A DNA stretch of 64,000 bases from Qipengyuania sp. ABI-127-1 (GCA_022953095.1 JALJCR010000001.1:62001-126000); one strand, 5' to 3'; numbered from the stretch's first letter, positions 27,566 through 37,149 are shown. A program made the numbers and translations. Notes: generated by a model from the letters alone, not told the origin.

Positions 27566-27871
27566 TCATATCGCACCGAGCCAGCGTTGCGTTGCCCGCC
27601 CGGCTGCGTCGCAATTCCAGCCCACTATTGCGGGGGTATCATAGGGGTGCAAGTCTTCGAGACGCGCAATGGCCCGTGCGAGCAGTTTGCTCGACGTCTT
27701 CAAAAGGCAGGGGGCTTCCTCGCCTTCATCCACCGTTCCCTCCCACGCGAAGATCGATCGAACCGGCGAGCCGATATTGATGCAGGCCACGAGGCGTTCC
27801 TCGATCAAAGCACGGCCTATGGCCTCTGCGCTCACCGCATCCGGGAAGGGACAATAAATGAGCGCGGTCAC
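27566..27871 (-). CDS. cutA: CutA family divalent-cation tolerance protein
   Basis: This 101-residue protein is of the trimeric CutA1 family (ferredoxin-like fold, linked to copper tolerance and signalling). It has ALIYCPFPDAVSAEAIGRALIEERLVACINI and the conserved WEGTVDEGEE segment and C-terminal HPYDTPAIVGW. The start is GTG at 27869-27871, overlapping the ctaA stop (GTGA), which accounts for its shortness. Confidence 0.9.
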   Translation of the reverse strand: MTALIYCPFPDAVSAEAIGRALIEERLVACINIGSPVRSIFAWEGTVDEGEEAPCLLKTSSKLLARAIARLEDLHPYDTPAIVGWNCDAAGRATQRWLGAI

Positions 27872-28893
27872 GATCTGCGACCGAGCACGTGGGCACCCCA
27901 GGCGAAGCTGGCGACCAGCAGCGCGCCGACTACTTGGTGCGCCACCGCGACCCATAGCGCCACGCCGGTCCAGACCGTTGCGATCCCGAGCAATATCTGC
28001 GTGCCGAAGGCGGAATGGATCGCGATCGAGGCCGGTCGCGCGAGCGGTTTCACCTGCCTCGCCATCACGACCAGCGCCACCACCGCGACCCAGGCCCACC
28101 AGCGGTGCAGGAAATGTATCAGGAAGGGATCGTGTGTGATCGCGTAAAGGAAGCCGCGCGAATTGTCATATTCGGGAACAAGCCGACCCTGCATCAAGGG
28201 CCATGTATCCGAGGCGAGCCCGGCGTTGAGGCCCGCCACCCACGCACCCAGAAGGAGCTGGAAGAAAAGGATGGCACCAGCCCAACTTGCCGTGAAACCC
28301 CAGCGCGCCGGCCTGGAATTGCCCCTTGCCAGTTGCCTGAGGTCGAGCGCGGTCCAGACCAGCCCGCCAAGCGTGAAAAGCGCCGTGAGCAGGTGGATGG
28401 AAAGCCAGAAGTGACTCACATCGGTCATCGTTCCGGCAAGTCCGCTGCGCACCATGAACCAGCCGAACACGCCCTGGAGCCCGCCCAGGGCCAGCAGCGC
28501 TACCAGCCGCCATTTGTAGCCCTGCGGTATCGCGCCGCGTATCCAGAACCAGGCGAGTGGCAATGCAAAGGCCAGCCCGATCAAGCGGCCCAACAGGCGG
28601 TGAAACCACTCCCAGAAAAAGATGAACTTGAAAGCCGCGAGGTCCATGCCCGCTGGCCCGGTGACATTCTTGTATTCGCCGGTGGCTTTATAAAGATCGA
28701 ATTCGGCCTGCCAGGCGCTTTCCGTCAGCGGCGGGATTGCACCGGTAATCGGTTTCCACTGGGTGATCGACAGGCCGCTTTCGGTCAAACGTGTGATACC
28801 GCCCACGGCGACCATCAGGACAACCATCGTCGCGACGACGAATAGCCAGTTTGCCAAGGCGACCGGTCGCCTGTTTCTGCTGGTTTCAGACAT
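27868..28893 (-). CDS. ctaA: Heme A synthase (CtaA/Cox15)
   Basis: This 341-residue eight-span membrane enzyme oxidises the C8 methyl of heme O to heme A for cytochrome aa3 oxidase. Visible marks are GGITRLTESGLSITQWKP, the FIFFWEWFHRLLGR stretch with the heme-ligand His, SIHLLTALF, and FLHRWWAWVAV. The start is ATG 28891-28893 (MSETSRN); the long open frame further upstream is antisense to merC and not coding. It is followed by overlapping cutA. Confidence 0.94.
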   Translation of the reverse strand: MSETSRNRRPVALANWLFVVATMVVLMVAVGGITRLTESGLSITQWKPITGAIPPLTESAWQAEFDLYKATGEYKNVTGPAGMDLAAFKFIFFWEWFHRLLGRLIGLAFALPLAWFWIRGAIPQGYKWRLVALLALGGLQGVFGWFMVRSGLAGTMTDVSHFWLSIHLLTALFTLGGLVWTALDLRQLARGNSRPARWGFTASWAGAILFFQLLLGAWVAGLNAGLASDTWPLMQGRLVPEYDNSRGFLYAITHDPFLIHFLHRWWAWVAVVALVVMARQVKPLARPASIAIHSAFGTQILLGIATVWTGVALWVAVAHQVVGALLVASFAWGAHVLGRRS

Positions 28894-29035
28894 GGCTCTT
28901 TCTGTGGTTTCCACGCGAGCGCAGTGCAAGTGCAAAACGGACAAGCGCCAGCCCGGCCGTCGCAATCGATGAAAAGAGACGATCCCCAAGCGGTTTTCCT
29001 TGAAACGGGATACAACATAACATAACTGCCACACC

Positions 29036-29440
29036 ATGCTGCAACGCGCCATCTTGCCGATTCGTCGGAGGCTCGACCGGGCGGGAATTTTCCTTTCCGG
29101 GGCCTGTGCATTGCATTGCCTGCTGTCGATCGCGCTCGTGTCGGGCCTGGGGATCGGGGGTGAACTTTTCCTGGCTCCCGAAATCCACGAGATCGGGCTC
29201 CTGCTGGCAACCTTGATCGCGGGCGTGGCGATCGGCTGGGGCGCGCTGCGCCACCGCATGGCCGCACCCTTCGTCATTGCCATGACCGGCCTTACTTTCA
29301 TGGGCGCCGCGCTGGCGGTTCCGCACGGTATCAAGGAAGCCGTCCTGACCATCATCGGCGTCGCGCTGGTTTCTTTCGGACATATCCTCAATCTGCGCCA
29401 TGTGCATTCCTCCGCTTGCAAGGAGCGCTGCGGGGACTAA
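29036..29440 (+). CDS. MerC domain membrane protein
   Basis: This 134-residue protein has four hydrophobic segments and the MerC hallmark Cys in [18 protein letters not shown] (two cysteines in the first span). MerC proteins carry mercuric ions across the inner membrane; chromosomal members in alphaproteobacteria without merA often have other, unknown metal roles. No mer operon is nearby. It precedes thiSG by 10 bp. Confidence 0.85.
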   Translation: MLQRAILPIRRRLDRAGIFLSGACALHCLLSIALVSGLGIGGELFLAPEIHEIGLLLATLIAGVAIGWGALRHRMAAPFVIAMTGLTFMGAALAVPHGIKEAVLTIIGVALVSFGHILNLRHVHSSACKERCGD

Positions 29441-29450
29441 GTCGGGCGGC

Positions 29451-30422
29451 ATGATTGCCCTGACCGTAAACGGCGAAAGCCGCCGCACAGCCGCCACCAC
29501 CATCGCTCAGCTCGTGCAAGAGCTGGAACTCGATCCCGCCAAGGTCGCGGTGGAGCACAATGGCACCATCGCTCCGCGCAGCGCCCTCGCCGATCGCGCG
29601 ATCGCGGAGGGCGACACGCTGGAAATCGTTCATTTCGTGGGGGGCGGCCAGGGCGATGATACATGGTCGGTCGCCGGGCGCACATTCACAAGCCGCCTGA
29701 TCGTGGGCACCGGCAAGTATAAGGATTTCGAGCAGAATGCCGCCGCGCTCGAGGCATCGGGTGCGGAAATCGTCACCGTGGCGGTGCGCCGCGTCAATGT
29801 CAGCGATCCGAAAGCGCCGATGCTGACCGATTACATCGATCCCAAGAAGGTCACCTATCTGCCCAACACTGCCGGCTGCTTTTCTGCGGACGATGCAATC
29901 CGTACGCTGCGGCTGGCGCGCGAAGCCGGCGGTTGGGACCTCGTCAAGCTGGAAGTTCTGGGCGAAGCCAAAACGCTCTACCCCGACATGCGCGAAACGC
30001 TCACCGCGACCGAAACCCTGGCCAAGGAAGGGTTTCTGCCGATGGTCTATTGCGTCGACGACCCGATCGCCGCCAAGCAGCTCGAAGATGCGGGCGCGGT
30101 CGCGGTCATGCCGCTGGGTGCGCCGATCGGTTCGGGTCTGGGCATCCAGAATCGCGTCACCATCCGCCTGATCAAGGAAGGCGCAAGCGTCCCGGTGCTG
30201 GTCGATGCGGGCGTCGGTACTGCCAGCGATGCGGCAGTGGCGATGGAACTCGGCTGCGACGGGGTGCTGATGAACACCGCCATCGCTGAGGCCCGGGACC
30301 CGATCCGCATGGCCCGCGCGATGAGGCTGGCGGTCGAGGCGGGACGCGATGCCTATCTCGCAGGTCGCATGGCAACGCGGAAATATGCCGATCCGAGCAG
30401 TCCGTTGGCAGGATTGATCTAG
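29451..30422 (+). CDS. thiSG: ThiS-ThiG fusion: sulfur carrier plus thiazole synthase
   Basis: This 323-residue fusion starts at ATG 29451. Residues 1-66 are ThiS (MIALTVNGE... to HFVGGG), which normally carries a C-terminal Gly-Gly thiocarboxylate. Residues 72-323 are ThiG, which forms thiazole phosphate; [33 protein letters not shown] and [12 protein letters not shown] (Schiff-base Lys region) are visible. The Gly-Gly is internal here (VGGGQGDD, 64-70), so thiocarboxylation needs cleavage or an unusual route. No TPP riboswitch motif was seen upstream. Confidence 0.92.
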   Translation: MIALTVNGESRRTAATTIAQLVQELELDPAKVAVEHNGTIAPRSALADRAIAEGDTLEIVHFVGGGQGDDTWSVAGRTFTSRLIVGTGKYKDFEQNAAALEASGAEIVTVAVRRVNVSDPKAPMLTDYIDPKKVTYLPNTAGCFSADDAIRTLRLAREAGGWDLVKLEVLGEAKTLYPDMRETLTATETLAKEGFLPMVYCVDDPIAAKQLEDAGAVAVMPLGAPIGSGLGIQNRVTIRLIKEGASVPVLVDAGVGTASDAAVAMELGCDGVLMNTAIAEARDPIRMARAMRLAVEAGRDAYLAGRMATRKYADPSSPLAGLI

Positions 30423-30599
30423 CCCCTAGAAGGCGACGCCCGAACATTCGCCAAGACACGCAGCGCGAGGGGATACTGCGTCTATCGGCCCGTAGGCCGA
30501 ACAGCAAAAAGCGCAGGCAGCCAGTTCAGCGCTAACGCGACTTACCGCTTGTTAACCATATTCGGTGACACTCGGCCTTGTAGCTAGGGAGTGCCGATC

Positions 30600-31127
30600 A
30601 TGGCCGCAACGGGTACCGCATCGATCACTATCGCCGAAATGCGCGAATTCGCCGGACTGACTGCCGCCGAGCAGCGCTATATCCGCCGCAGCCTCGATAT
30701 AGGTCTTGGCCGCTGCGATGCCTTTCGCATCTGGGGCCGCAATGCGAGCGAAAACGCCGCGATCCGCAGCCAATATGTCGCCTATCAGGAACTGAAGGCG
30801 CTGCGCCAGTCGATCCCCGAACAATCGGGCCTCGACAGCGTCGAAGGCTTTGTCGGCAAGCTCACCCGGGTTGCCGCCTTCGATCTGGCGCAGGAGAGGA
30901 TCGACAGCTTCTCTGCCTTCCGCTTCCTCTATGAACGCCTGATTTCAGCCGATGTGCGTCCGTGGCTGCCAAGCGCCTTCTGTGCTGCCTCCGCCTTGCC
31001 GCACATCCGCCCCGAACGCCGCAAGATGCTGCTGCAGTCGCTCAGCGAAGCCGCCGCAACCGCGCCGGGCTGGAGCGACCGCGCACCGAGCTTCTATCCC
31101 GAGTTTATCGAGGAAGTCGCGGCTTAG
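30600..31127 (+). CDS. Unknown helical protein
   Basis: This 175-residue soluble, largely alpha-helical protein of no recognised family starts at ATG 30600, with GGGAG 8 bp upstream; a GTG at 30591 is in frame but overlaps that site. Motifs such as LTAAEQRYIRRSLDIGLGRCDAFRIWG suggest a conserved protein. A CtrA-like half-site TTAACCAT lies at 30552-30559. It ends over the fadD stop (4 bp overlap, convergent). Confidence 0.65.
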   Translation: MAATGTASITIAEMREFAGLTAAEQRYIRRSLDIGLGRCDAFRIWGRNASENAAIRSQYVAYQELKALRQSIPEQSGLDSVEGFVGKLTRVAAFDLAQERIDSFSAFRFLYERLISADVRPWLPSAFCAASALPHIRPERRKMLLQSLSEAAATAPGWSDRAPSFYPEFIEEVAA

Positions 31128-32926
31128 CCCCGATACAGCCCATCGAGCCGCTCGCCGTAGCGTTCCTTGATCTTGTGGCGGCGGATTTTCATCGAGGGGG
31201 TCATTTCCTCGTTCTCGATGGTGAACGGCTCGTCGGCGAAGGCGAACTGGCGGACCTTCTCGACCACTGAGAGATCCTTGTTCACCCGGTCGACCGCGGC
31301 GCGGATAGCGTTGCGGAACTCGGGTAGTTCCTGGACCTTCTTGCAGTCGAACTGCTTGCCCTGTTCACGGCACCATTCGAGCGTCCATTCGGCATCGGGC
31401 ACGATGAGGCCGACGATGTAGGGCTTCTTGTCGCCTGCCACCATCGCCTGACCGATCTCTGGCTGTAACGTCAGCATGCCCTCGACCTTTTGCGGGGCGA
31501 TGTTGTCGCCCTTGTCGTTGACGATCATGTCCTTCTTGCGGTCGGTGATGACGATCCGGCCCCTTTCATCGAGATGGCCGATATCGCCGGTGTGCAGCCA
31601 GCCGTCCTTGATCGTCCGCGCGGTCTCGCTCTCGTTTTGCCAGTAGCCGTGCATGACCAGCTCGCCGCGCACGAGAATCTCGCCATCCTCGGCGATCTTG
31701 ATGTCGACCCCGCGCATGGCCGGGCCAACCGAATGCATCGCAATCCCCGCCGCCGGACGGTTGCAGCTAATCACCGGGCCGGCCTCGGTCTGGCCATAGC
31801 CCTGCAGCATGGTCAGACCCATCGCGTCGAAGAAAATGCCGACTTCGGGATTGAGCGGCGCCCCGCCGGAAACCATGGCTTTGATCCGCCCGCCGAAGCG
31901 TTGACGAATTTTCGGTTTGAGCAGGCGCGTGACTGCGAAATCCTTGAGTCCGTCGCCGAATTTCGAGCTATCTGCTGCACGCCGTTCCCCCACTTCGATC
32001 GCGGTGTTCATCAGTTTTTCGGCGAGACCGCCCTGCTTTTGGATCTGCTTCATGATCCGGGTGCGCAGCACTTCGAACAGGCGCGGGACGACGACCATGA
32101 TCGTGGGGCGGGCTTCCTCGATATTGCTGGCGAGCTTTTCGAGTCCCTCGGCATAATAGATCTGTGCGCCAACGCTGATGGGCAGATACTGCCCGCCAGT
32201 ATGTTCGTAGGCATGGCTGAGAGGGAGGAAGGAAAGAAACCTTTCATCTTCGGCAATACCGAAATCCTCGATCAGGATTTCCGCTGCCCCCGCAATGTTG
32301 CACAGGATTGCACCGTGGTGCTGGAGCACGCCGCGGGGAGCCCCGCCCGTGCCGCTCGTATAGATAATACAGGCGGTGTCGCCGCGGCCAATGCCGGAAA
32401 TCCGCTGTTCCACGGCGCCGCGCGCGCCAGACGCGTCACCTTCGAGCATTTTATCCCAGTTATGGAAGGTAAAGCTGCCCGATTGCTGCCGGTGCAGATC
32501 GTCGATGCCGATCACATGTTCCGCGATGCCCGAAGCCTGAAGCGCGCCGTGGAGCGGCCTGAGTAGTTTCTCGGTTGAGACTATGACCGCTTTCGCGCCC
32601 GAATTGTCGAGAATGTGGACATGGTCGCGTTCTGTATTGGTCGTATAGGCCGGAACGGTGATGCAGCCCGCCGCCATAATGGCGAGATCGGAGATGCACC
32701 ATTCGGGCCGGTTTTCCGATACCAGGCACACCCGGTCGCCGTCTTTCAGGCCCAATTCGCGTAAATTTTCCGCCAGAAGACACATTTGGTCGGCCGCTTC
32801 ACGCCAGCTCAGCGTTTGCCAGGCACCATCGATCTTGGCGCCGAGAAAAGGCTGGTCGGCCTTTTCGTCGGCGCGCTTGAGAAAGAGTTCGACGAGATTG
32901 TTGGCTGAATCGATATCCGTCAGCAC
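31124..32926 (-). CDS. Long-chain fatty acid-CoA ligase (AMP-forming)
   Basis: This 600-residue AMP-binding enzyme activates fatty acids to acyl-CoA via an acyl-adenylate. The P-loop-like IIYTSGTGGAPRGV (family usually YTSGTTGxPKG), the SGGAPLNPEV motif, GYGQTEAGP and DGWLHTGDIG are visible. The C-terminal lid (about 500-600) is complete. It is a single gene on the minus strand; the substrate chain length is not readable from the sequence. Confidence 0.93.
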   Translation of the reverse strand: MLTDIDSANNLVELFLKRADEKADQPFLGAKIDGAWQTLSWREAADQMCLLAENLRELGLKDGDRVCLVSENRPEWCISDLAIMAAGCITVPAYTTNTERDHVHILDNSGAKAVIVSTEKLLRPLHGALQASGIAEHVIGIDDLHRQQSGSFTFHNWDKMLEGDASGARGAVEQRISGIGRGDTACIIYTSGTGGAPRGVLQHHGAILCNIAGAAEILIEDFGIAEDERFLSFLPLSHAYEHTGGQYLPISVGAQIYYAEGLEKLASNIEEARPTIMVVVPRLFEVLRTRIMKQIQKQGGLAEKLMNTAIEVGERRAADSSKFGDGLKDFAVTRLLKPKIRQRFGGRIKAMVSGGAPLNPEVGIFFDAMGLTMLQGYGQTEAGPVISCNRPAAGIAMHSVGPAMRGVDIKIAEDGEILVRGELVMHGYWQNESETARTIKDGWLHTGDIGHLDERGRIVITDRKKDMIVNDKGDNIAPQKVEGMLTLQPEIGQAMVAGDKKPYIVGLIVPDAEWTLEWCREQGKQFDCKKVQELPEFRNAIRAAVDRVNKDLSVVEKVRQFAFADEPFTIENEEMTPSMKIRRHKIKERYGERLDGLYRG

Positions 32927-33020
32927 GGCAGGCTCCTCAGCAGTTCTTTTTATATATGTCGCTTTATGGGCACTGGCTTAGGATGCCTGCTGCGCTACGG
33001 CAAGCGGCCGACCATGCGGA

Positions 33021-34742
33021 TCACGGTGTGTGGATTTGGTCCGCGAGTCTCGGATCGCGGGCCGCTTTCCAACCTGCGGCGGTGCGCAGAACCGCGCCGC
33101 CCTTCACCGGCGCCTCGCGGAGAAAAACCTGCCGATGGCCCAAGGACCGGAACACATCCGCCCGATCTTCGAGCCAGGTCCCCTTCTCGAGCAACAGGCG
33201 ATCGCCAAAGGCCATGACAAAGGGCAGGCCGAGGATTTCGTCGGCCGAAAGCTGAAAATCGATTGCTCCGATGATGGCGCGCGCGGTCTGTACGGGGATA
33301 GTGCTGCCGCCGGCCGCGCCCACGGCGAGGAACGGCTTGCCTTCAGGGTCCCAGACGACCGTCGGCGACATCGAGCTGCGCGGTCGTTTGCCGCCCTCGA
33401 CCCGATTGGCGACGAGCTTGCCGTCGACGACCGGCGAACGGCTGAAATCGGTCAGTTCATTGTTGAGGAAGAAGCCCCCTGCCATGAGGCCCGAGCCGAA
33501 TGCACCTTCGATGGTCGAGGTGTAGCTGACCATTGTGCTGTTTGCGTCGACGACCGCGAAATGAGAGGTGCCGTGTTCTTCTGGTTCGTTCCCGTCCGCT
33601 ACGGCGGTCGGTGCACCTTCCGGAATGCCGGCAGTGACTGTGCCGAGGGCCGTGTCCGCCTCGATCAGTGCGCTGCGTGAGTCGAGATATTCCGGATCGA
33701 CCAGACCCGCGACCGGTACCGAAACGAAATCGCTATCCGCGAGGTAAAGCTCGCGATCGGCATAAGCGAGGCGCTGCGATTCGACGAAGAGGTGCCAGGT
33801 CGCCGGATTGTCCACCCCCAGGGCTGTGAGATCGAACCGCTCGAGCTGACCGAGAATCTGCAGCACGGCGATACCCCCCGAGGTCGGCGGACCCATGGTG
33901 CATATCCGATAGGCGCGGTAGGTGCCGCATACGCCATCGCGCGTTTTGGCTTTGTAACCAGTGATGTCCGCATAGGACATGGCGCCATCGCGCGGCGTGT
34001 CCGCGGAAACCGTTTCGGCGATCTCGCGGGCAAGACCGCCCGTATAGAAAGCTCTCGGGCCTCCCGCCGCGATCGCTTCGAACGTCCTGGCCAATCGTTC
34101 ATTGGTCAGGCGGGTTCCGACGGGAAGAGGATTGCCTGCAGCATCGAAGAATAGTGCACGCGCCTCTTCGGTATGCGCGGACCGGTTCTTCGCTCGTTCG
34201 AGCATGCCATGCAGGCGCGGATTCATCTTGAACCCCTCGCGCGCAAGTCGGATCGCCGGATCGAAAAGGGTCGCCCAGCCAAGCTTGCCATGCGCTGCGT
34301 GGGCCTTGGCCGCCAAGGCGATATTGCCCGGGACACCGACCGACAACCCGCTGCGGACGGCTTCCATATAGGGCAGCACGTTCCCTTCTTCATCAAGGAA
34401 CCTTTCCGGCGTTGCCGCCAAGGGCGCCGTTTCTCGCCCATCGTAGGTCCCGACGGACCCGTCCGCCGTTCCGCGCACCAGGAAGCCGCCGCCTCCAATG
34501 CCCGAACTCTGCGGTTCGACGACGGTCAGGGCCAGCATCACGGCAATCGCCGCATCGGTCGCGCTTCCGCCCCGAGCGAGCATGTCTTCGCCGGCGGCTT
34601 GCGCACGGGGATCGGCCGCCGAAACCGCTCCCGCGAAGGCGAGCGCTGTCGGCGCGGTGTCGATAATGGATTGCGTGGTGGTGGTGGTGGCGCAGCCGGC
34701 AAGGGCCATTGCCATCAGCGGGCCGGAAAATATCCTGATCAT
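33021..34742 (-). CDS. ggt: Gamma-glutamyltransferase, lipoprotein-type
   Basis: This 573-residue Ntn-hydrolase breaks the gamma-glutamyl bond of glutathione in the periplasm. The self-cleavage/nucleophile Thr392 is in EEHGTSHFAVVDA, and DGRETAP and the GGSTIPVQTAR region complete the family. The N terminus has a lipobox LAGC (14-17), so it is probably membrane-anchored, followed by a run of Thr residues encoded by tandem ACC codons. The start is ATG 34740-34742. It precedes pyrD on the same strand. Confidence 0.93.
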   Translation of the reverse strand: MIRIFSGPLMAMALAGCATTTTTQSIIDTAPTALAFAGAVSAADPRAQAAGEDMLARGGSATDAAIAVMLALTVVEPQSSGIGGGGFLVRGTADGSVGTYDGRETAPLAATPERFLDEEGNVLPYMEAVRSGLSVGVPGNIALAAKAHAAHGKLGWATLFDPAIRLAREGFKMNPRLHGMLERAKNRSAHTEEARALFFDAAGNPLPVGTRLTNERLARTFEAIAAGGPRAFYTGGLAREIAETVSADTPRDGAMSYADITGYKAKTRDGVCGTYRAYRICTMGPPTSGGIAVLQILGQLERFDLTALGVDNPATWHLFVESQRLAYADRELYLADSDFVSVPVAGLVDPEYLDSRSALIEADTALGTVTAGIPEGAPTAVADGNEPEEHGTSHFAVVDANSTMVSYTSTIEGAFGSGLMAGGFFLNNELTDFSRSPVVDGKLVANRVEGGKRPRSSMSPTVVWDPEGKPFLAVGAAGGSTIPVQTARAIIGAIDFQLSADEILGLPFVMAFGDRLLLEKGTWLEDRADVFRSLGHRQVFLREAPVKGGAVLRTAAGWKAARDPRLADQIHTP

Positions 34743-34752
34743 CCGCCGCTGC

Positions 34753-35781
34753 CTATTCGCTTCCGACCGCTTCCGCAATCGACGCGAACCCATCCCGGCG
34801 CATTAGCTTCTCGACGCCCCGCAGGATGCGGCGCGGCAGGCCGGGGCCTTCATAGACCATGGCGCTATAGAGCTGGACGAGGCTCGCGCCCGCGCGGATA
34901 CGCGCCCACGCATCCTCGGCACTGGCAATACCGCCGACACCAACCAGCGGTACCGCGCCGCCAGTGGCCGTGCGAAAATCCCGCAACCGTTGCTGGGCAA
35001 GGTCGCGCAAGGGGGCGCCCGACAGGCCCCCGCTTTCGCATGCGTAGCTGCTTTTGAGCGGGGGGCGTGCGATCGTGGTATTGGCCACGATCAATGCGCC
35101 CAGCTCGCGCTCGACGGCAATACGCGCAATCGCGTCGATATCCGCTGGCTCGAGGTCCGGCGCGACTTTCAGGAAAACGGGCGGACCGGCTTCGCCGCGC
35201 GCGTCGATGACCGCGTCGAGCAGGCCCGCCAATGCGCCTTCGTCTTGCAAAGCACGAAGGCCCGGGGTGTTCGGGCTGGAAATATTGACGGCGAGATAGG
35301 ACGCAAATGGCGCCATGAGCCGGGCCATGACCGCGTAATCGGCGGTCCGATCCTCGCTGTCCTTATTCGCGCCGATGTTGATCCCCACGATACCGGGGCG
35401 GCTTGCGCGCTTCTTGAGACGAGTCAGCGCGTCCTGCGCTCCGCCATTGTTGAAGCCCATCCGGTTGATGACACCGCGGTCCTCGACCAGCCGGAAAAGG
35501 CGCGGCCTGGGGTTGCCCTTTTGTGGGCGCGGGGTGATCGATCCGACTTCGGCAAATCCGAAACCGAGACCGAGTAGCTGATCGGGGACCTCGGCATCCT
35601 TGTCGAAGCCGGCCGCCATACCCACAGGGTTCGGAAAAGCGAGCCCGGCAATCTCCACGGCCAGAGGGCCTGCACGTTGCGGCCCGACCCGAGGGGAAAC
35701 GGACAGTGCCTTTACGGTAAGACGGTGCGCACGCTCTGGATCGAGAGCGAAAAGAGCGGGGCGGGCGAGGTCGAACAACAT
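34753..35781 (-). CDS. pyrD: Dihydroorotate dehydrogenase (quinone)
   Basis: This 342-residue class 2 enzyme of pyrimidine synthesis oxidises dihydroorotate at the inner membrane. The N-terminal LARPALFALDPERAHRLTVKAL segment matches class 2 membrane helices, with NPVGMAAGFDKDAEV, EVGSITPRPQKGNPRPRLFR, and the catalytic loop VNISSPNTPGLRALQ. ATG 35779-35781 is chosen over an upstream Met (35802) because it aligns with family starts. It ends 10 bp before ggt. Confidence 0.93.
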   Translation of the reverse strand: MLFDLARPALFALDPERAHRLTVKALSVSPRVGPQRAGPLAVEIAGLAFPNPVGMAAGFDKDAEVPDQLLGLGFGFAEVGSITPRPQKGNPRPRLFRLVEDRGVINRMGFNNGGAQDALTRLKKRASRPGIVGINIGANKDSEDRTADYAVMARLMAPFASYLAVNISSPNTPGLRALQDEGALAGLLDAVIDARGEAGPPVFLKVAPDLEPADIDAIARIAVERELGALIVANTTIARPPLKSSYACESGGLSGAPLRDLAQQRLRDFRTATGGAVPLVGVGGIASAEDAWARIRAGASLVQLYSAMVYEGPGLPRRILRGVEKLMRRDGFASIAEAVGSE

Positions 35782-35982
35782 GCCAGCGCCATGCCGTCTC
35801 ATGCTTCCGCTGTCGAGGTTTCCGGGGCTGGGCGAGGCGCGCACCATGCGAGCAGAGCGCAAAGAAAAACTCGCATTTTGAGGCCTGTCGCTTGCATACA
35901 ATCAATTGTCACAGACTCAGCCTAACACACTTTTGCGACCCGAAGGGCTCGGAGCAGTTCTGCAACGAGTTCTCGACTTCAG

Positions 35983-36012
35983 GGGGCGGTCTTCACAGGC
36001 CGCCCCTTTTTT
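35983..36012 (+). terminator. Orphan Rho-independent terminator (candidate small-RNA end)
   Basis: A perfect 7-bp stem GGGGCGG (35983-35989) / CCGCCCC (36000-36006) is followed by six T. No plus-strand gene lies upstream; pyrD starts at 35781 and runs the other way. It may end a small RNA starting around 35890-35920, or act as an attenuator before the AraC gene. Confidence 0.7.
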
Positions 36013-36139
36013 GTGAAGAGCGCCTTTCTGTAGCGCTTGGCGAGCGAATGGAATTATTTCTTCATATTGCAATTGCGAGTGTAGCGCTTTTGGCGTATTT
36101 ATACAATTTACTGGGTGAGGCAAAAAACGGGGCAGGGGT

Positions 36140-37063
36140 TTGTCGGGTCTTCCGGGTGACGACGCGTCACAACTTTTCGAATTCGTAGCCGCGCCGCCCG
36201 AGCTCGCGCCATACCTGAACTCGCTATACATCTGGCGCAGCCCGGACGATCAGCTGGACGATGTGCTGCCAGCCTATTCGGGCCAGATGGTGGTGTTCGC
36301 GCAGGGTCTCGGCCGGATGCAGTTCGATGGTGACGACGTTGGCGAAACGAGCGATGCCTTCTTTCTCGCACCCCTGTGTCAGGCGCGCCATTTCAGCGTT
36401 TCGGGTCCGGCCACGTTATTCGGCGTATCGCTGAACTTCCGGGGGTGGGCGGCTCTTTCCGGCCTGTCGGTTCACGACTACCACGATTGTTTCCTGGATC
36501 CCGGAATGGTGCTCGGGGCAGGTCTCGCGGATGAATTCGGGGCGCTGGGCGAGCAATGGCGAGCCAATCAGCTCGATGACAAAGGCTTGCTCGATGCCAT
36601 GTGCGATATCGTCAGGCGGGGCATTTCCGAGCTGCCCGAGCAGCATCTCGCGGTGATCGACCGGACGCTCGAATGGCTGTCGGGCTCGTTCAAGCCGGAC
36701 CTCGACGACCTTTACGAACGATTGCCCTATTCCAAGCGGCAGTCACAGCGGCTGGTGGCGCAATTCTTCGGGCAATCGCCCGTTCGGTTGGTGCGCCGCT
36801 ACCGTGCGGTGCGCGCTGCCACTCTCCTCTCCATCCCGGAGCTGCCGGAAGAACTCGAAGCGGAAATTCGGGAGGCATTTTACGATCAGGCACATCTCAT
36901 CAAGGAGATCCGCTTTTTCACCGGGCGCACGCCCAAGCGCCTGCAGCCCGATGCCGGTTCTCCCATCAACGACATGCTGGGGCCTGATGGCTACAGCTCG
37001 GTCGACCTGTTCGGCTCGGGCGAGGCGGAACAACTGGGCAGGGCCCCGCTCACCGACAGCTAA
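36140..37063 (+). CDS. AraC family transcriptional regulator
   Basis: This 307-residue regulator has an N-terminal cupin-like sensing domain (about 1-185) and a C-terminal AraC-type double helix-turn-helix (about 205-280: RQSQRLVAQFFGQSPVRLVRRYRAVRAA and IREAFYDQAHLIKEIRFFTGRTPKRL). The start is TTG 36140 with a GGGGCAGGGG ribosome-binding site just upstream; no better Met is in frame early. TTGCGA-N17-TATTTA (36073-36101) could be its promoter. The inducer is unknown. It ends 63 bp before the SUF operator. Confidence 0.87.
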   Translation: MSGLPGDDASQLFEFVAAPPELAPYLNSLYIWRSPDDQLDDVLPAYSGQMVVFAQGLGRMQFDGDDVGETSDAFFLAPLCQARHFSVSGPATLFGVSLNFRGWAALSGLSVHDYHDCFLDPGMVLGAGLADEFGALGEQWRANQLDDKGLLDAMCDIVRRGISELPEQHLAVIDRTLEWLSGSFKPDLDDLYERLPYSKRQSQRLVAQFFGQSPVRLVRRYRAVRAATLLSIPELPEELEAEIREAFYDQAHLIKEIRFFTGRTPKRLQPDAGSPINDMLGPDGYSSVDLFGSGEAEQLGRAPLTDS

Positions 37064-37126
37064 TTGCTAACGACTCGCAAGACGGCGATTCTCGTTGAAA
37101 TGGCGCTTTTCCGAGCCTACTTGATC

Positions 37127-37149
37127 AATCGGACCGATTTGGTCCGATT
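37127..37149. promoter_or_regulatory. Palindromic operator upstream of the SUF regulator gene
   Basis: A perfect 9-bp inverted repeat AATCGGACC-GATTT-GGTCCGATT lies 18 bp upstream of the Rrf2-type regulator start. Its place and symmetry fit an Fe-S-responsive autoregulatory site (IscR/SufR type); no other gene is upstream on the plus strand within 60 bp. Confidence 0.75.

Noticed and set aside
29036..29450. TPP riboswitch ahead of thiSG
   Set aside because: No THI-box sequence was found; merC fills the space.
36048..36188. 46-residue hydrophobic frame before the AraC gene
   Set aside because: It overlaps the AraC start by 49 bp and has only a weak ribosome-binding site; possible, not supported.
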